Assembly: GCF_012163135.1 (NCBI RefSeq)
Contig: NZ_JAAVUP010000001.1
Location: 1,178,001-1,242,000, forward strand
From: Neoroseomonas oryzicola
GTDB taxonomy: Bacteria; Pseudomonadota; Alphaproteobacteria; Acetobacterales; Acetobacteraceae
DNA length: 64,000 bases
Direction: 5' to 3'
Part shown: positions 32,451 through 41,706 of the stretch, piece by piece
Numbering within the stretch: the first letter of the stretch is position 1
Layout of the letters: each line of letters starts with the position of its first letter
Translations under genes and position numbers: made by a program
Notes under the pieces: model-generated
Told to the model about the DNA's origin: nothing
What the model saw: the letters and a program-made list of their open reading frames with translations, nothing else
The model's database searches: none

Positions 32451-32478
32451 TTCATAACGCCCGCCCCGGCTTTGTCCA
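32451..32478 (-). promoter_or_regulatory. Candidate sigma-70 promoter for tRNA-Lys
   Basis: On the minus strand TGGACA and TATGAA are separated by 16 nt and end about 38 nt before the mature tRNA 5' end. The spacer is GC-rich, like other promoters of this genome type. The rodA stop is 25 bp upstream. Confidence 0.45.
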
Positions 32479-32502
32479 GCCCCTTTCAGCACCCCCGCGG
32501 GA

Positions 32503-33648
32503 TCATTCCCGCATGGGTCCCATCTCGGCGTCGCGATGGACGTAGGCCGACAGTAGCAGCCCGAAGCCGACCATCACCGTCAGCATCGCCGATCCGCCGT
32601 GGCTGATCAGCGGCAGCGGCACGCCGCCCACCGGGATCGAGCCCGTCACCATCGCCACATTGACGAAGATGTAGAGGAAGTAGTTCGTCCCCAGCCCGAT
32701 CGCGAGCAGCCGGCCGAACTGGTGCTTGCTGCGGAAGGCGACCAGGTAGCAGAAGGCCACCACCAGCATCAGCATCCCGAGCGTGGTGACCGCGCCGACC
32801 AGGCCGAACTCCTCGGCGATCATGGTGAAGATGAAGTCGGTCTGCTTCTCGGGCAGGAAGTTCAGGTGGCCCTGCGTCCCCTGCAGGAACCCCTTGCCCC
32901 ACAGCCCGCCCGACCCCAGCGCGATCTTGGACTGGATGATGTTGTAGCCGGCGCCGAGCGGATCGCTCTCGGGGTCGAGGAAGGTCGTGATGCGCGCGCG
33001 CTGGTAGTCGTGCAGGCGTTCATAGGCGATGGGCGCCGCCACCGCCCCCGCCGCCCCGATCAGCGCGAACTTCCACCACCGCACCCCGGCGGCCCAGAAC
33101 ACCGCCGCGCCGACCATCCCCGTGATCAGCGCAGTGCCGAGGTTCGGCTGCTTCAGGATCAGCCCCATCGGCAGCAGCACCGCGATCGCCGCGGGAATGA
33201 GGAACAGCGGATTGCCGATCCGTTCCCACGACGCCCGGTGGAACCAGGCGGCCAGCGCCACGACCAGCATGATCTTCATCAGTTCGGAGGGCTGCAGCTG
33301 GACCGGCCCGATGTCGATCCAGCGCTGCGCGCCCTTGCCGACATTGCCGTGCATCAGCACCAGCACCAGCAGCACGATGCCGCCGAGGTAGCCGACCCAG
33401 GCAAAGCGGGCGATCAGCCGGATGTCGACCAGCGCCAGACCCAGCATCACCACCAGCCCGAAGCCGAAGCGGATCGCGTGCTTCTGGGCATACAGATCCG
33501 CGTTGCCGCTGCCGGCCGACAGCAGGGCGACATAGCCGATCGCCGCGACGCCGCAGAGCAGCAGCACGAAGGACCAGGGGATCTGCCACAGCTTCTCGAG
33601 GATCCCGGCCCCACGGTCGCGCGTCAGCAGGCGGCGTTCGAAGATCAT
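32503..33648 (-). CDS. rodA: Rod shape-determining glycosyltransferase RodA
   Basis: A 381-residue SEDS-family membrane protein with about ten transmembrane helices. It polymerises glycan strands together with PBP2 during cell elongation. QRWIDIGPVQLQPSELMKI is the SEDS hallmark, KQPNLGTALI holds the conserved Asn/Gly loop, and LPEKQTDFIFTMIAEEFGLV and PLPLISHGGSAMLTVMVGFG are the late motifs. The start overlaps the mrdA stop as ATGA, so the two partner proteins are translationally coupled. It is the last gene of the mreBCD-mrdA-rodA unit. Confidence 0.96.
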   Translation of the reverse strand: MIFERRLLTRDRGAGILEKLWQIPWSFVLLLCGVAAIGYVALLSAGSGNADLYAQKHAIRFGFGLVVMLGLALVDIRLIARFAWVGYLGGIVLLVLVLMHGNVGKGAQRWIDIGPVQLQPSELMKIMLVVALAAWFHRASWERIGNPLFLIPAAIAVLLPMGLILKQPNLGTALITGMVGAAVFWAAGVRWWKFALIGAAGAVAAPIAYERLHDYQRARITTFLDPESDPLGAGYNIIQSKIALGSGGLWGKGFLQGTQGHLNFLPEKQTDFIFTMIAEEFGLVGAVTTLGMLMLVVAFCYLVAFRSKHQFGRLLAIGLGTNYFLYIFVNVAMVTGSIPVGGVPLPLISHGGSAMLTVMVGFGLLLSAYVHRDAEMGPMRE

Positions 33649-35546
33649 CGCCCGGCCTCCGCCACGCGCTGGCCGGGCCGCTGCGGCCCGAGGCGCTGGA
33701 AGGCCTCGACCATGATGTCGCGCGCCAGCGGCGCCGCGGCGCCCGAACCGCTCGACCCGTGCTCGACGATCACCGACAGGGCGAACAGCGGATTGTCATG
33801 CGGCGCGTAGCAGACGAACAGCGCATGCGGCCGCCATTCCCGCGGCACCTGGGAGACGTTGAAGCCGCGCTCGCGCTGTTCGCGCGTCACGCGGCGGACC
33901 TGGGTGGTGCCGGTCTTGCCGGCCATCTGGCCGTACTGGCCCGGCAGGCGGGCGACGCCCGCGGTGCCGCCGCCATTGACCACGCCCCACATCGACTCGC
34001 GGATCAGGCGCATGTCGGCATCGGCGATGCCGAGGCTCGGCCAGTCCTCCGGCCGCGAACCGCGCACCGGCCGCCCGCCGATCGCGCGCGTCAGGTGCGG
34101 CTGCACCGCCCGCCCGGTGGCCAGCCGCGCCGTCATCACGGCAAGGGCGAGCGGCGTGATCTGGTAGAAGCCCTGCCCGATGCCATGGACGATGGTGTCG
34201 CCGATCGACCAGGGCTTGCCCTGGGCCTGGCGCCAGCCGCGCGTCGGCACCAGGCCGCGGCGCGTGCCCGGCAATTCGATCTCGAGGTCGACGCCGAGCC
34301 CAAAGCGGTTCGCCATGGCCGCGATGCGGTCCATGCCGACGCGCCGGGCCATTTCGTAGAAGTAGACGTCGCAGGACGCCATGATGGCGCTGCGCAGGTT
34401 CATCCCGCCATGGCCGCTGCGCAGGTGGCAGTGGAAGCGGGTGTCGCCGTAGTCGAGGTGCCCCGGGCAGCTCACGATGTCGCCCGGCCGGCAGACCTTC
34501 GCCTCCAGCGCGGCCAGCCCCACGATCATCTTGAAGGTCGAACCCGGCGCGTAGAGCCCGTTCGTCGCCTTGTTGATCAGCGGCGTCGACCGGCTCGCCG
34601 TCCATTGCCGCCATTGGGCGGCCGAGACGCCCGCATTGAAGATGTTGGGGTCGAAGGAGGGCTTGGTGGCCATGGCCAGCACCTCCCCGTTCCGCGCATC
34701 CAGCAGCACGGCGGAGGTGCCTTCCTCGATCTTGCCGCGGATCGCCTTCTGCAGCTCGGAATCGACGCTGATCTGCACATCCTGGCCGGGAATGCCTTCC
34801 CGCCGGTCGAGCTCGCGGATGACGCGCCCGACCGCGTTCACCTCGACCTGCACGGCGCCGGCGCGCCCGCGCAGGACGCGGTCGTGGTGGCGCTCGACGC
34901 CAGCGCGGCCGACGCGGATGCCGGGCAGTTGCAGCAGCGGGTCGTCGCCGACATCGGCCTCGGCCGGGGCGGCGACGTAGCCGACGACGTGCGCGAGGTG
35001 CTCGGTCTCCGGGTAGATCCGGGTCGTGCCCATGTCGACCGTGACGCCGGGCAGGTCGGGGGCGTTGACCTCGATCCGCGCCATCTCCTCCCAGGAGAGG
35101 AACTCGCGGATGATGACGGGCACGAAGCGGCGGTTGCGGCGCACCTCGCGCTCGATGCGCGCCTTCTCGTGGTCGGCGAGCGGCACGATGGAGGAGAAGG
35201 TCTGCAGCGTGGCGGCGACGTCGGCGGTCTGCTCGGCCACCAGCAGGGCGCGCCAGTTGAGCCGGTTGCCGGCGACCACCCGCCCGTTGCGGTCCAGCAC
35301 GCGCCCGCGCGGCGGGGCGAACAGCCGGGCGCTGACCCGGTTCTCCTCGGCGAGCGTCGCGTAGCGCGCGCCTTCCTCGATCTGCAGCCGGTACAGCCGG
35401 CTGCCCAGGAAGCCGAACGCGCCGAGCTGGATCGCGCCCAGCACCGCGGCGCGGCGGGTGAAGATGCCGCGGCGGCGCTCCTCCTCCTTCCGCACGCCGC
35501 GCTGGCCGCCCAGCGCGCCCTGCCCGCCCCAGGGGCGCCAGCTCAT
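33645..35546 (-). CDS. mrdA: Penicillin-binding protein 2 (peptidoglycan transpeptidase)
   Basis: A 633-residue class B PBP with an N-terminal membrane helix (AAVLGAIQLGAFGFLGSRLY). The pedestal domain begins with FAPPRGRVLDRNGRVVAGNR. The transpeptidase motifs are GLYAPGSTFKMIVGLAALE (SxxK), SCDVYFYEMA (SxD in place of SxN) and AGKTGTTQV (KTG). It cross-links lateral-wall peptidoglycan in the periplasm together with RodA. The chosen start MSWRPWGG overlaps mreD by 4 nt; the longer frame upstream is mreD read in another frame. Confidence 0.96.
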   Translation of the reverse strand: MSWRPWGGQGALGGQRGVRKEEERRRGIFTRRAAVLGAIQLGAFGFLGSRLYRLQIEEGARYATLAEENRVSARLFAPPRGRVLDRNGRVVAGNRLNWRALLVAEQTADVAATLQTFSSIVPLADHEKARIEREVRRNRRFVPVIIREFLSWEEMARIEVNAPDLPGVTVDMGTTRIYPETEHLAHVVGYVAAPAEADVGDDPLLQLPGIRVGRAGVERHHDRVLRGRAGAVQVEVNAVGRVIRELDRREGIPGQDVQISVDSELQKAIRGKIEEGTSAVLLDARNGEVLAMATKPSFDPNIFNAGVSAAQWRQWTASRSTPLINKATNGLYAPGSTFKMIVGLAALEAKVCRPGDIVSCPGHLDYGDTRFHCHLRSGHGGMNLRSAIMASCDVYFYEMARRVGMDRIAAMANRFGLGVDLEIELPGTRRGLVPTRGWRQAQGKPWSIGDTIVHGIGQGFYQITPLALAVMTARLATGRAVQPHLTRAIGGRPVRGSRPEDWPSLGIADADMRLIRESMWGVVNGGGTAGVARLPGQYGQMAGKTGTTQVRRVTREQRERGFNVSQVPREWRPHALFVCYAPHDNPLFALSVIVEHGSSGSGAAAPLARDIMVEAFQRLGPQRPGQRVAEAGR

Positions 35547-36100
35547 GGCGTGTTCTCCGCGATGCGCATCGCCTCGTGGATGCGGGTCAGCACCAGCGCG
35601 ATCAGCGGATACAGGCCGGCGGCCAGCATCGCGCCGTGCATGGCCGGCGCGATCGGCGGCAGCCTCAGGGCCAGCAGCGCCTGCAGCGCCCAGTAGAGCG
35701 CCGCCGCCCCCACCGCTGCGACGCAGAAGGCCAGCCACACCGCCAGGAAGGATTGCCGCGCGAGGAAGCGTCGCAGCCGCAGCGCCGCCGCATGGACCGC
35801 GAGGAGCACCAGCACCCCGGCCCCGAGCGGGGCCATGGTCAGCAGGTCCATCAGCAGGCCGAGCGCGAAGGTCACGGGCGGAGACATGGCGGCGGGGCGG
35901 AACACCGTCCAGAAGGCCACACAGGGAAGTGCGGCCGCCAGCACCGGCGAGGGTAGGCTGACCGGCGCCGCGGCCAGGACCATCAGCACCGCCGTCGACA
36001 CGCCTGGAAAGGCCAGCCGAGCGAAGGCGTCGATCCGGCGCAGCAGGCCCGGGGCCGGCGCCGGCCGGCCCTCGGGCCGGCGGAAGGGGGGATTGGCCAT
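35543..36100 (-). CDS. mreD: Rod shape-determining protein MreD
   Basis: A 185-residue membrane protein with five to six predicted helices (for example VSTAVLMVLAAAPVSLPSPV and LLMDLLTMAPLGAGVLVLLA). FALGLLMDLLTMAPLG is the most conserved part of the family. The N-terminus is proline-rich. It follows mreC by 13 nt and overlaps the start of mrdA by 4 nt, the standard elongasome gene order. MreD is poorly conserved in sequence, so the assignment rests on both topology and position. Confidence 0.9.
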   Translation of the reverse strand: MANPPFRRPEGRPAPAPGLLRRIDAFARLAFPGVSTAVLMVLAAAPVSLPSPVLAAALPCVAFWTVFRPAAMSPPVTFALGLLMDLLTMAPLGAGVLVLLAVHAAALRLRRFLARQSFLAVWLAFCVAAVGAAALYWALQALLALRLPPIAPAMHGAMLAAGLYPLIALVLTRIHEAMRIAENTP

Positions 36101-36113
36101 CGCCTGGCGCCTG

Positions 36114-36980
36114 TCAGCGCCGGCCCTGGCGGGGTTCCGGCCGGGCCACGGCCTCGGGCGGCAGGATCCCGCGCAGCCCGTAGTCGAACAGGCGGACGGC
36201 ATCGAGCCGGTCCAGCCGGGCGAACAGCTCGACCTCCGGCGCGCCGTGGTCCGACAGGCGCACCACGCCGACCGGCAGCCCGGCCGGGAAGGCCCCGGCC
36301 TCGGCGCTCGTCACCACCCGCTCGCCATCCACCGGCATCACGCCCTCGGGCCACTGGGACAGGCGCGGGCGGGCGGCGTTGCTGCCGACCATCAGCGCCC
36401 GGGCGCGGCTCGATTCCAGGGTGACGGGGATGCGGCTGTTCATGTCGGTCGCGAGCAGGACGCGGGCCGAGCGGCTGCCGACCTCGGTGACCCGGCCGAC
36501 GAAGCCGCGGTCGTCCAGCGCCACCTGGCCCTTGCGGATCGCGTGCTGCGGCCCGGTCGCGAGCAGCACCGCGCGCGCATAGGTCCCGCCGCCATCCGCC
36601 ACCACGCGGGCGGTCACGAAGGCCGGCGCGGCCTCGGGCAGGAAGCTCAGCTGCCGGCGCAGCATCTCGTTCTCGGATTCGAGGGCGAGGGCCGCCGAAT
36701 GCCAGCGGCGCAGCCGGTCGTTCTCCTCGCGCAGCGCCGCGTTCTCCTCGCGCAGCTGCGCGAGCGCCTGGACTTCCTCGACCGCCCCGCGCACCGCGCT
36801 CATCGGCTCGGCGAGCGCCGCGTAGATCGGGGACAGGGCATCGGCCAGGTGGCTGCGCAGCCGCTCGGCGAGCAGCGCATCGGCCTTGCCCAGCAGCATG
36901 ACGCCGAAGGCAGCCGCGATCATCAGCGGCAGCGAAAGCCGCGCCAGCGCCTGACGGAGCGGGATGCTCAGTCGGATCAC
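36114..36980 (-). CDS. mreC: Rod shape-determining protein MreC
   Basis: A 288-residue bitopic protein starting with GTG. One transmembrane helix (SLPLMIAAAFGVMLLGKADA) precedes a coiled coil (about residues 65-105, LAQLREENAALREENDRLRR) and the beta-rich periplasmic domain (VTARVVADGGGTYARAVLLA to VERVVTSAEAGAFPAGLPVG). MreC links the MreB filament to PBP2 and RodA. It is 65 bp downstream of mreB on the same strand. The C-terminal tail is basic and short (RPEPRQGRR). Confidence 0.95.
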   Translation of the reverse strand: MIRLSIPLRQALARLSLPLMIAAAFGVMLLGKADALLAERLRSHLADALSPIYAALAEPMSAVRGAVEEVQALAQLREENAALREENDRLRRWHSAALALESENEMLRRQLSFLPEAAPAFVTARVVADGGGTYARAVLLATGPQHAIRKGQVALDDRGFVGRVTEVGSRSARVLLATDMNSRIPVTLESSRARALMVGSNAARPRLSQWPEGVMPVDGERVVTSAEAGAFPAGLPVGVVRLSDHGAPEVELFARLDRLDAVRLFDYGLRGILPPEAVARPEPRQGRR

Positions 36981-37045
36981 GCGCCCAAGGTCCCCCTGCG
37001 AGCCCTGTTACCCCGGACGGCGGGATCCGCCGGCCGGGGGCAGCA

Positions 37046-38179
<1,134 letters not shown>

Positions 38180-38290
38180 TTACCCCCCCGGGCGTGGACT
38201 CTCAAGCCGGTTTCCGGAAGTCGCGGCATGCATGAAACCCGAAGCCGGGTCGCGGCGTTCTCCGGGCAGCAGCCTCATGGGAGAACGGTA

Positions 38291-38518
38291 ATGAAACGGA
38301 TGACCCTCGCGATCCTCGCCTCCGCCGGCCTGGCGCTGGCGGCCTGCGGCAACACCCCGGGCGAGCGCGCCCTCACGGGCGGCCTGCTCGGCGCCGGCGG
38401 CGGTGCCGCGATCGGCTCGCTGTCGGGCAATGCGGGTGCCGGCGCCCTGATCGGCGGCGCGGTCGGCGCCGTGGGCGGCGCGGTCACCGCCCCGCAGAAC
38501 CAGGGCTACTACCGCTGA
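38291..38518 (+). CDS. Small glycine-zipper lipoprotein
   Basis: A 75-residue protein. The signal peptide MKRMTLAILASAGLALAAC ends in a lipobox (LAAC) at Cys19, and the mature part is a glycine zipper (GGLLGAGGGAAIGSLSGNAG then ALIGGAVGAVGGAV), as in small outer-membrane lipoproteins of the OsmB/YMGG-like type. It lies divergent from mreB across 201 bp. Such proteins are often induced by stress; no direct evidence is present here. The function is structural or unknown. Confidence 0.88.
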   Translation: MKRMTLAILASAGLALAACGNTPGERALTGGLLGAGGGAAIGSLSGNAGAGALIGGAVGAVGGAVTAPQNQGYYR

Positions 38519-38546
38519 ACCCGCCGCCCCCGTGGGGGGCGGGAGA

Positions 38547-38819
38547 TCACGGGAAGGGCGGGACGGGCTTGGCCTCGCCGGGCCTGAGCCCGCCCAGATG
38601 CCGCAGGATCGCGGCGTAGTCGGGGTGGCCCGGCGGGTAGGTCAGCCTGGCATGCCCGACCGTCCCATCCTGCCGCGCCACCAGGTCGAGCACGATGGTG
38701 CCGTCCGCCTCCATCCGCGCCGTCCCGATCGGGGGCGGCGCGGCCGGCGCCTGGGCCCGGGCGGCACCGGGCAGCACGGCGAGGGCCGCCAGCAGGACGC
38801 GGCGGCCCAGGCCGGTCAC
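38547..38819 (-). CDS. Small exported protein, TonB-C-like, unknown function
   Basis: A 90-residue protein with a signal peptide (MTGLGRRVLLAALAVLPG to ARAQA). The mature part (GTARMEADGTIVLDLVARQD, then TYPPGHPDYAAILRHLGG) has no recognised domain. The GTG start overlaps the leuA stop codon as GTGA, so it is translated after leuA. It is convergent with the lipoprotein gene. I do not know its function, and its coupling to leuA may only reflect gene packing. Confidence 0.7.
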   Translation of the reverse strand: MTGLGRRVLLAALAVLPGAARAQAPAAPPPIGTARMEADGTIVLDLVARQDGTVGHARLTYPPGHPDYAAILRHLGGLRPGEAKPVPPFP

Positions 38820-40396
38820 GCCCGCAGGACGGCCGGCGGCTCGGTCCGCTCCCGCTTCACCAGCAGCTTGTTCAGCGCGTGCACATAGGCGCGGGCGGAG
38901 GCGACGATGGTGTCGGTGTCCGCCCCCTGCCCGTCCACGAGCTTGCCCCCTTCCTCGAGCCGCACGGTCACGCGCGCCTGGGCGTCGGTGCCGCCGGTGA
39001 CCGACTGCACGGCATAGAGCTTGAGGTTCACGTCGTGCGGGAAGGCGTTGCGCAGCGCGTTGAAGGTCGCGTCCACCGCGCCGTCGCCGGCGGCCACGCC
39101 GTCATGCGCGACGCCGTCGACCTCGAGCGTGATGGAGGCGGTCGGCTTGGTCGCCATGCCGGTCGCGACCGTCAGCGCCGTCAGCTTGATGCGGTCATTG
39201 CCGCGGACGATCTCGTCATCGACCAGCGCGGCGATGTCCTCGTCGTAGACGACCTTCTTGCGGTCCGCGAGGTCCTTGAAGCGGCGGAAGGCGTCGTTCA
39301 GCTGGTTGTCGCCGATCTCGTAGCCCATGCCCTTCAGCTTGTCGCGGAAGGCGGCACGACCCGAATGCTTGCCCATGACGAGAGAGGTGTTGGACCAGCC
39401 GACGCTCTCGGGCGTCATGATCTCGTAGGTCGACTTGTCCTTCAGCACGCCGTCCTGGTGGATGCCCGATTCATGCGCGAAGGCGTTGCGGCCGACGATC
39501 GCCTTGTTGGGCTGCACGTCGAAGCTGGTGATGGTCGCCAGCAGCTTCGACGTCTTCAGGATCCGCTCGGTGACGATGTTGTTCGTCGTCGCGATGGCGT
39601 CATGGCGCGTGCGCAGCGCCATCACCACCTCCTCGAGGCTCGCATTGCCCGCGCGTTCGCCGATGCCGTTGATGGTCGATTCCACCTGGCGGGCGCCGGC
39701 GCGGATCGCCGCCAGCGTGTTCGCCACCGCAAGGCCGAGGTCGTTGTGGTTGTGCGTGGACAGGATGATCCGGTCCGCACCGGGGACACGCTCGCGCACC
39801 ATGGTGAAGATGCGGTGCATGTCCTCGGGCAGCGCGTAGCCGACCGTGTCGGGAATGTTGATCGTGGTAGCACCCGCCTTGATCGCAGCCTCGACGCAGC
39901 GGCAGAGGAAGTCCGGATCGGTGCGGGTGCCGTCCTCGGCCGACCATTCGACGTCGTCGGTGTGCTGGCGCGCCAGGGAGACGCTGCTGGTGACCAGGTC
40001 CAGCACCTGCTCGGGCTCGAGCCGCAGCTTCACGCGCATGTGCAGCGGGCTGGTCGAGACGAAGGTGTGGATGCGCTTGCGCGCGGCGGGCTTCACCGCC
40101 TCGGCGGCGCGCAGGATATCGGCCGGCGCGGTGCGCGACAGCCCGCAGACCACCGGGCCGTCCTTGGCGAAATGCTTCGCGATCGACAGCACGCTCTCGA
40201 AGTCGCCGGGGGAAGCGATGGGGAAGCCGGCCTCCATCACGTCGATGCCCAGCTCCCACAGCGCTTCCGCCATGCGCAGCTTCTCCTCGAGGTTCATCGA
40301 GAAGCCGGGCGACTGTTCGCCGTCGCGCAGCGTGGTGTCGAAGATGATGATGCGGTCGTCGGCCAGGGTGCCGAAGGAGGGATGGGTGATGGCCAT
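38816..40396 (-). CDS. leuA: 2-isopropylmalate synthase
   Basis: A 526-residue enzyme that condenses acetyl-CoA with 2-oxoisovalerate as the first leucine step. IFDTTLRDGEQSPGFSMN holds the catalytic Arg and metal Asp; STHNHNDLGLAVANTLAAI holds the metal His pair; INGIGERAGNASLEEVVMAL is the next signature. The C-terminal LeuA dimer domain (about residues 400-515, ASITLEVDGVAHDGVAAGDG) binds leucine for feedback inhibition. The ribosome site AGGAAACG precedes the ATG. A leucine-rich leader peptide and alternative stems lie upstream. The other branched-chain genes are elsewhere in the window. Confidence 0.97.
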   Translation of the reverse strand: MAITHPSFGTLADDRIIIFDTTLRDGEQSPGFSMNLEEKLRMAEALWELGIDVMEAGFPIASPGDFESVLSIAKHFAKDGPVVCGLSRTAPADILRAAEAVKPAARKRIHTFVSTSPLHMRVKLRLEPEQVLDLVTSSVSLARQHTDDVEWSAEDGTRTDPDFLCRCVEAAIKAGATTINIPDTVGYALPEDMHRIFTMVRERVPGADRIILSTHNHNDLGLAVANTLAAIRAGARQVESTINGIGERAGNASLEEVVMALRTRHDAIATTNNIVTERILKTSKLLATITSFDVQPNKAIVGRNAFAHESGIHQDGVLKDKSTYEIMTPESVGWSNTSLVMGKHSGRAAFRDKLKGMGYEIGDNQLNDAFRRFKDLADRKKVVYDEDIAALVDDEIVRGNDRIKLTALTVATGMATKPTASITLEVDGVAHDGVAAGDGAVDATFNALRNAFPHDVNLKLYAVQSVTGGTDAQARVTVRLEEGGKLVDGQGADTDTIVASARAYVHALNKLLVKRERTEPPAVLRA

Positions 40397-40442
40397 GTCA
40401 GGCGTTTCCTGTGTGGCGATGATGTGGATGTGCGCGTTCGGT

Positions 40443-40531
40443 CCCAGGTTCCCCTGAGCGATGTCCGGCCGAGCTCAGCCGGGCGTCACGCCCAGGGGCG
40501 GGTAAGTCGAAGAAGAAGGAGGAGGCCGAGC
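40443..40531 (-). promoter_or_regulatory. Attenuator-like alternative stems before leuA
   Basis: Four segments of the leader RNA can pair in competing ways. Segment 1 (40524-40531, within the Leu codons) pairs with segment 2 (40473-40480) by 8 bp with one G-U. Segment 2 (CUGAGC, 40473-40478) pairs with segment 3 (GCUCAG, 40454-40459). Segment 3 (CUCAGG, 40453-40458) pairs with segment 4 (CCUGGG, 40443-40448) around a GGAA loop. No T-run follows segment 4. Confidence 0.5.
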
Positions 40532-40557
40532 GGCGCGCGCGCGGAAGCCGGGGCCAT
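40486..40557 (-). CDS. leuA leader peptide
   Basis: A 23-codon frame ending 90 nt before leuA. Residues 10-18 read LGLLLLLRL, with seven Leu codons in nine (CTC, CTC, CTC, CTT, CTT, CTT, CTT), followed by TRPWA and TGA. Such a run is the mark of leucine-controlled attenuation: ribosomes stall when charged tRNA-Leu is scarce, which changes the fold of the RNA downstream. A GGGG stretch 4 nt before the ATG may serve as a ribosome site. A longer version from an upstream ATG (MNMRAIPAGLDLGL) in the same frame is also possible. The peptide itself needs no function. Confidence 0.8.
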   Translation of the reverse strand: MAPASARAPLGLLLLLRLTRPWA

Positions 40558-40702
40558 CAGCCCCAGGTCCAGCCCAGCCGGGATCGCGCGCATGTTCATC
40601 GCGGGCGGGAGATTACGGGCGGTGCGAACCCGCCGCAAGCGCCGATGTTGCCGCCACCGCCCCGCGCGGGCAGGGTGGCCGCAACGAAAACCGGAGGAAA
40701 CA

Positions 40703-41671
40703 ATGTTGCGCCGGATCGCCCTCGCGCTCGCCGCGGGGCTCATCGCCTCGCCTGCCCTCGCCCAGGATTGGGCCCCGGACCGCCCGGTGCGCATCATCCT
40801 GCCCTTTCCGCCGGGCGGGTCGACCGACCTCGTTGCACGCATCTTCGCCGACCGCATCAGCCGCACCGCGCCATTTCCCTGGGTGGTGGAGAACCGGTCC
40901 GGCGCCAACGGCAACATCGGCATGGAGGCCGCGGCGCGCAGCACGCCGGACGGCTACACGCTCGGCGCCTGCACCATCGGCAACTGCGCCATCAATCCCG
41001 CGATCTATGCGCGCATGCCCTACGACATCGAGCGCGACCTGGTGCCGGTCTTCTGGAGCGGCAGCGTGATGAACGTGGTCGCCGTGAACCCCGCGGTCCC
41101 GGCGCGGACGCTGCAGGAATTCGTCGCCTGGGCGCGGGCGAACCCCGGGCGCGTCAACTACGGCTCCTCGGGCTTCGGGTCCTCCAACCACCTGATCCCG
41201 GAACTGATGAACGGGCGGCTCGGCACCGGCATGGTGCATGTCCCCTTCCGCGGCGGCGCGCCGGCGCTGCAGGCGCTGCTCGCGAACCAAGTCCAGGTGA
41301 TGATCGAGAACGTGCCCACCAAGATCCAGGCGATCCGGGCGGGCCAGATCCGCGCCCTCGCGGTGACCGGCCGGGAGCGCGACCCCGCCTTGCCGGACAT
41401 CCCGACCTTCGCCGAGGCGGGCATCGAGGGCATCGTGGTCGAACCCTGGTTCGGCTACATGGCGCCGCGCGGCACGCCGGCCAACGTCGTCGCCGGACTC
41501 AACCGCATCCTGAACGAGGCGAATGCCGACCCCGAGGTGCAGCGGCGCCTGCGCGACCTCGGCGCCCGCCCCGAAGGCGGATCGCCCGAGCGCTTCGCCG
41601 AGCACGTCCGCGCCGAGGTGGCGCGCTGGCGCGAGGTGGTCGAGCGCAACAACATCGAGAAGCTGAACTGA
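40703..41671 (+). CDS. Tripartite tricarboxylate transporter substrate-binding protein (TctC/Bug)
   Basis: A 322-residue receptor with signal peptide (MLRRIALALAAGLIASPALA). RIILPFPPGGSTDLVARIF and VVENRSGANGNIGMEAAARS are the standard first loop, and HVPFRGGAPALQALLANQV the second. A CTIGNCAINPAIYA segment gives a Cys pair not seen in the other copies. The start has GGAGGAAA 3-4 nt upstream. It is divergent from the leuA leader, sharing a 145-bp spacer, and convergent with another TctC gene 35 bp downstream. No TctAB partner is near, so it is an orphan. Confidence 0.93.
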   Translation: MLRRIALALAAGLIASPALAQDWAPDRPVRIILPFPPGGSTDLVARIFADRISRTAPFPWVVENRSGANGNIGMEAAARSTPDGYTLGACTIGNCAINPAIYARMPYDIERDLVPVFWSGSVMNVVAVNPAVPARTLQEFVAWARANPGRVNYGSSGFGSSNHLIPELMNGRLGTGMVHVPFRGGAPALQALLANQVQVMIENVPTKIQAIRAGQIRALAVTGRERDPALPDIPTFAEAGIEGIVVEPWFGYMAPRGTPANVVAGLNRILNEANADPEVQRRLRDLGARPEGGSPERFAEHVRAEVARWREVVERNNIEKLN

Positions 41672-41672
41672 C

Positions 41673-41699
41673 CGCCCTCACCCGCGGCTGACGAGGGCG
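41673..41699. terminator. Hairpin between convergent TctC genes
   Basis: CGCCCTC pairs with GAGGGCG (7 bp) around a 13-nt loop, directly after the upstream TctC stop. It may serve both strands; no T-run is seen. Confidence 0.4.
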
Positions 41700-41706
41700 C
41701 GGCCCG

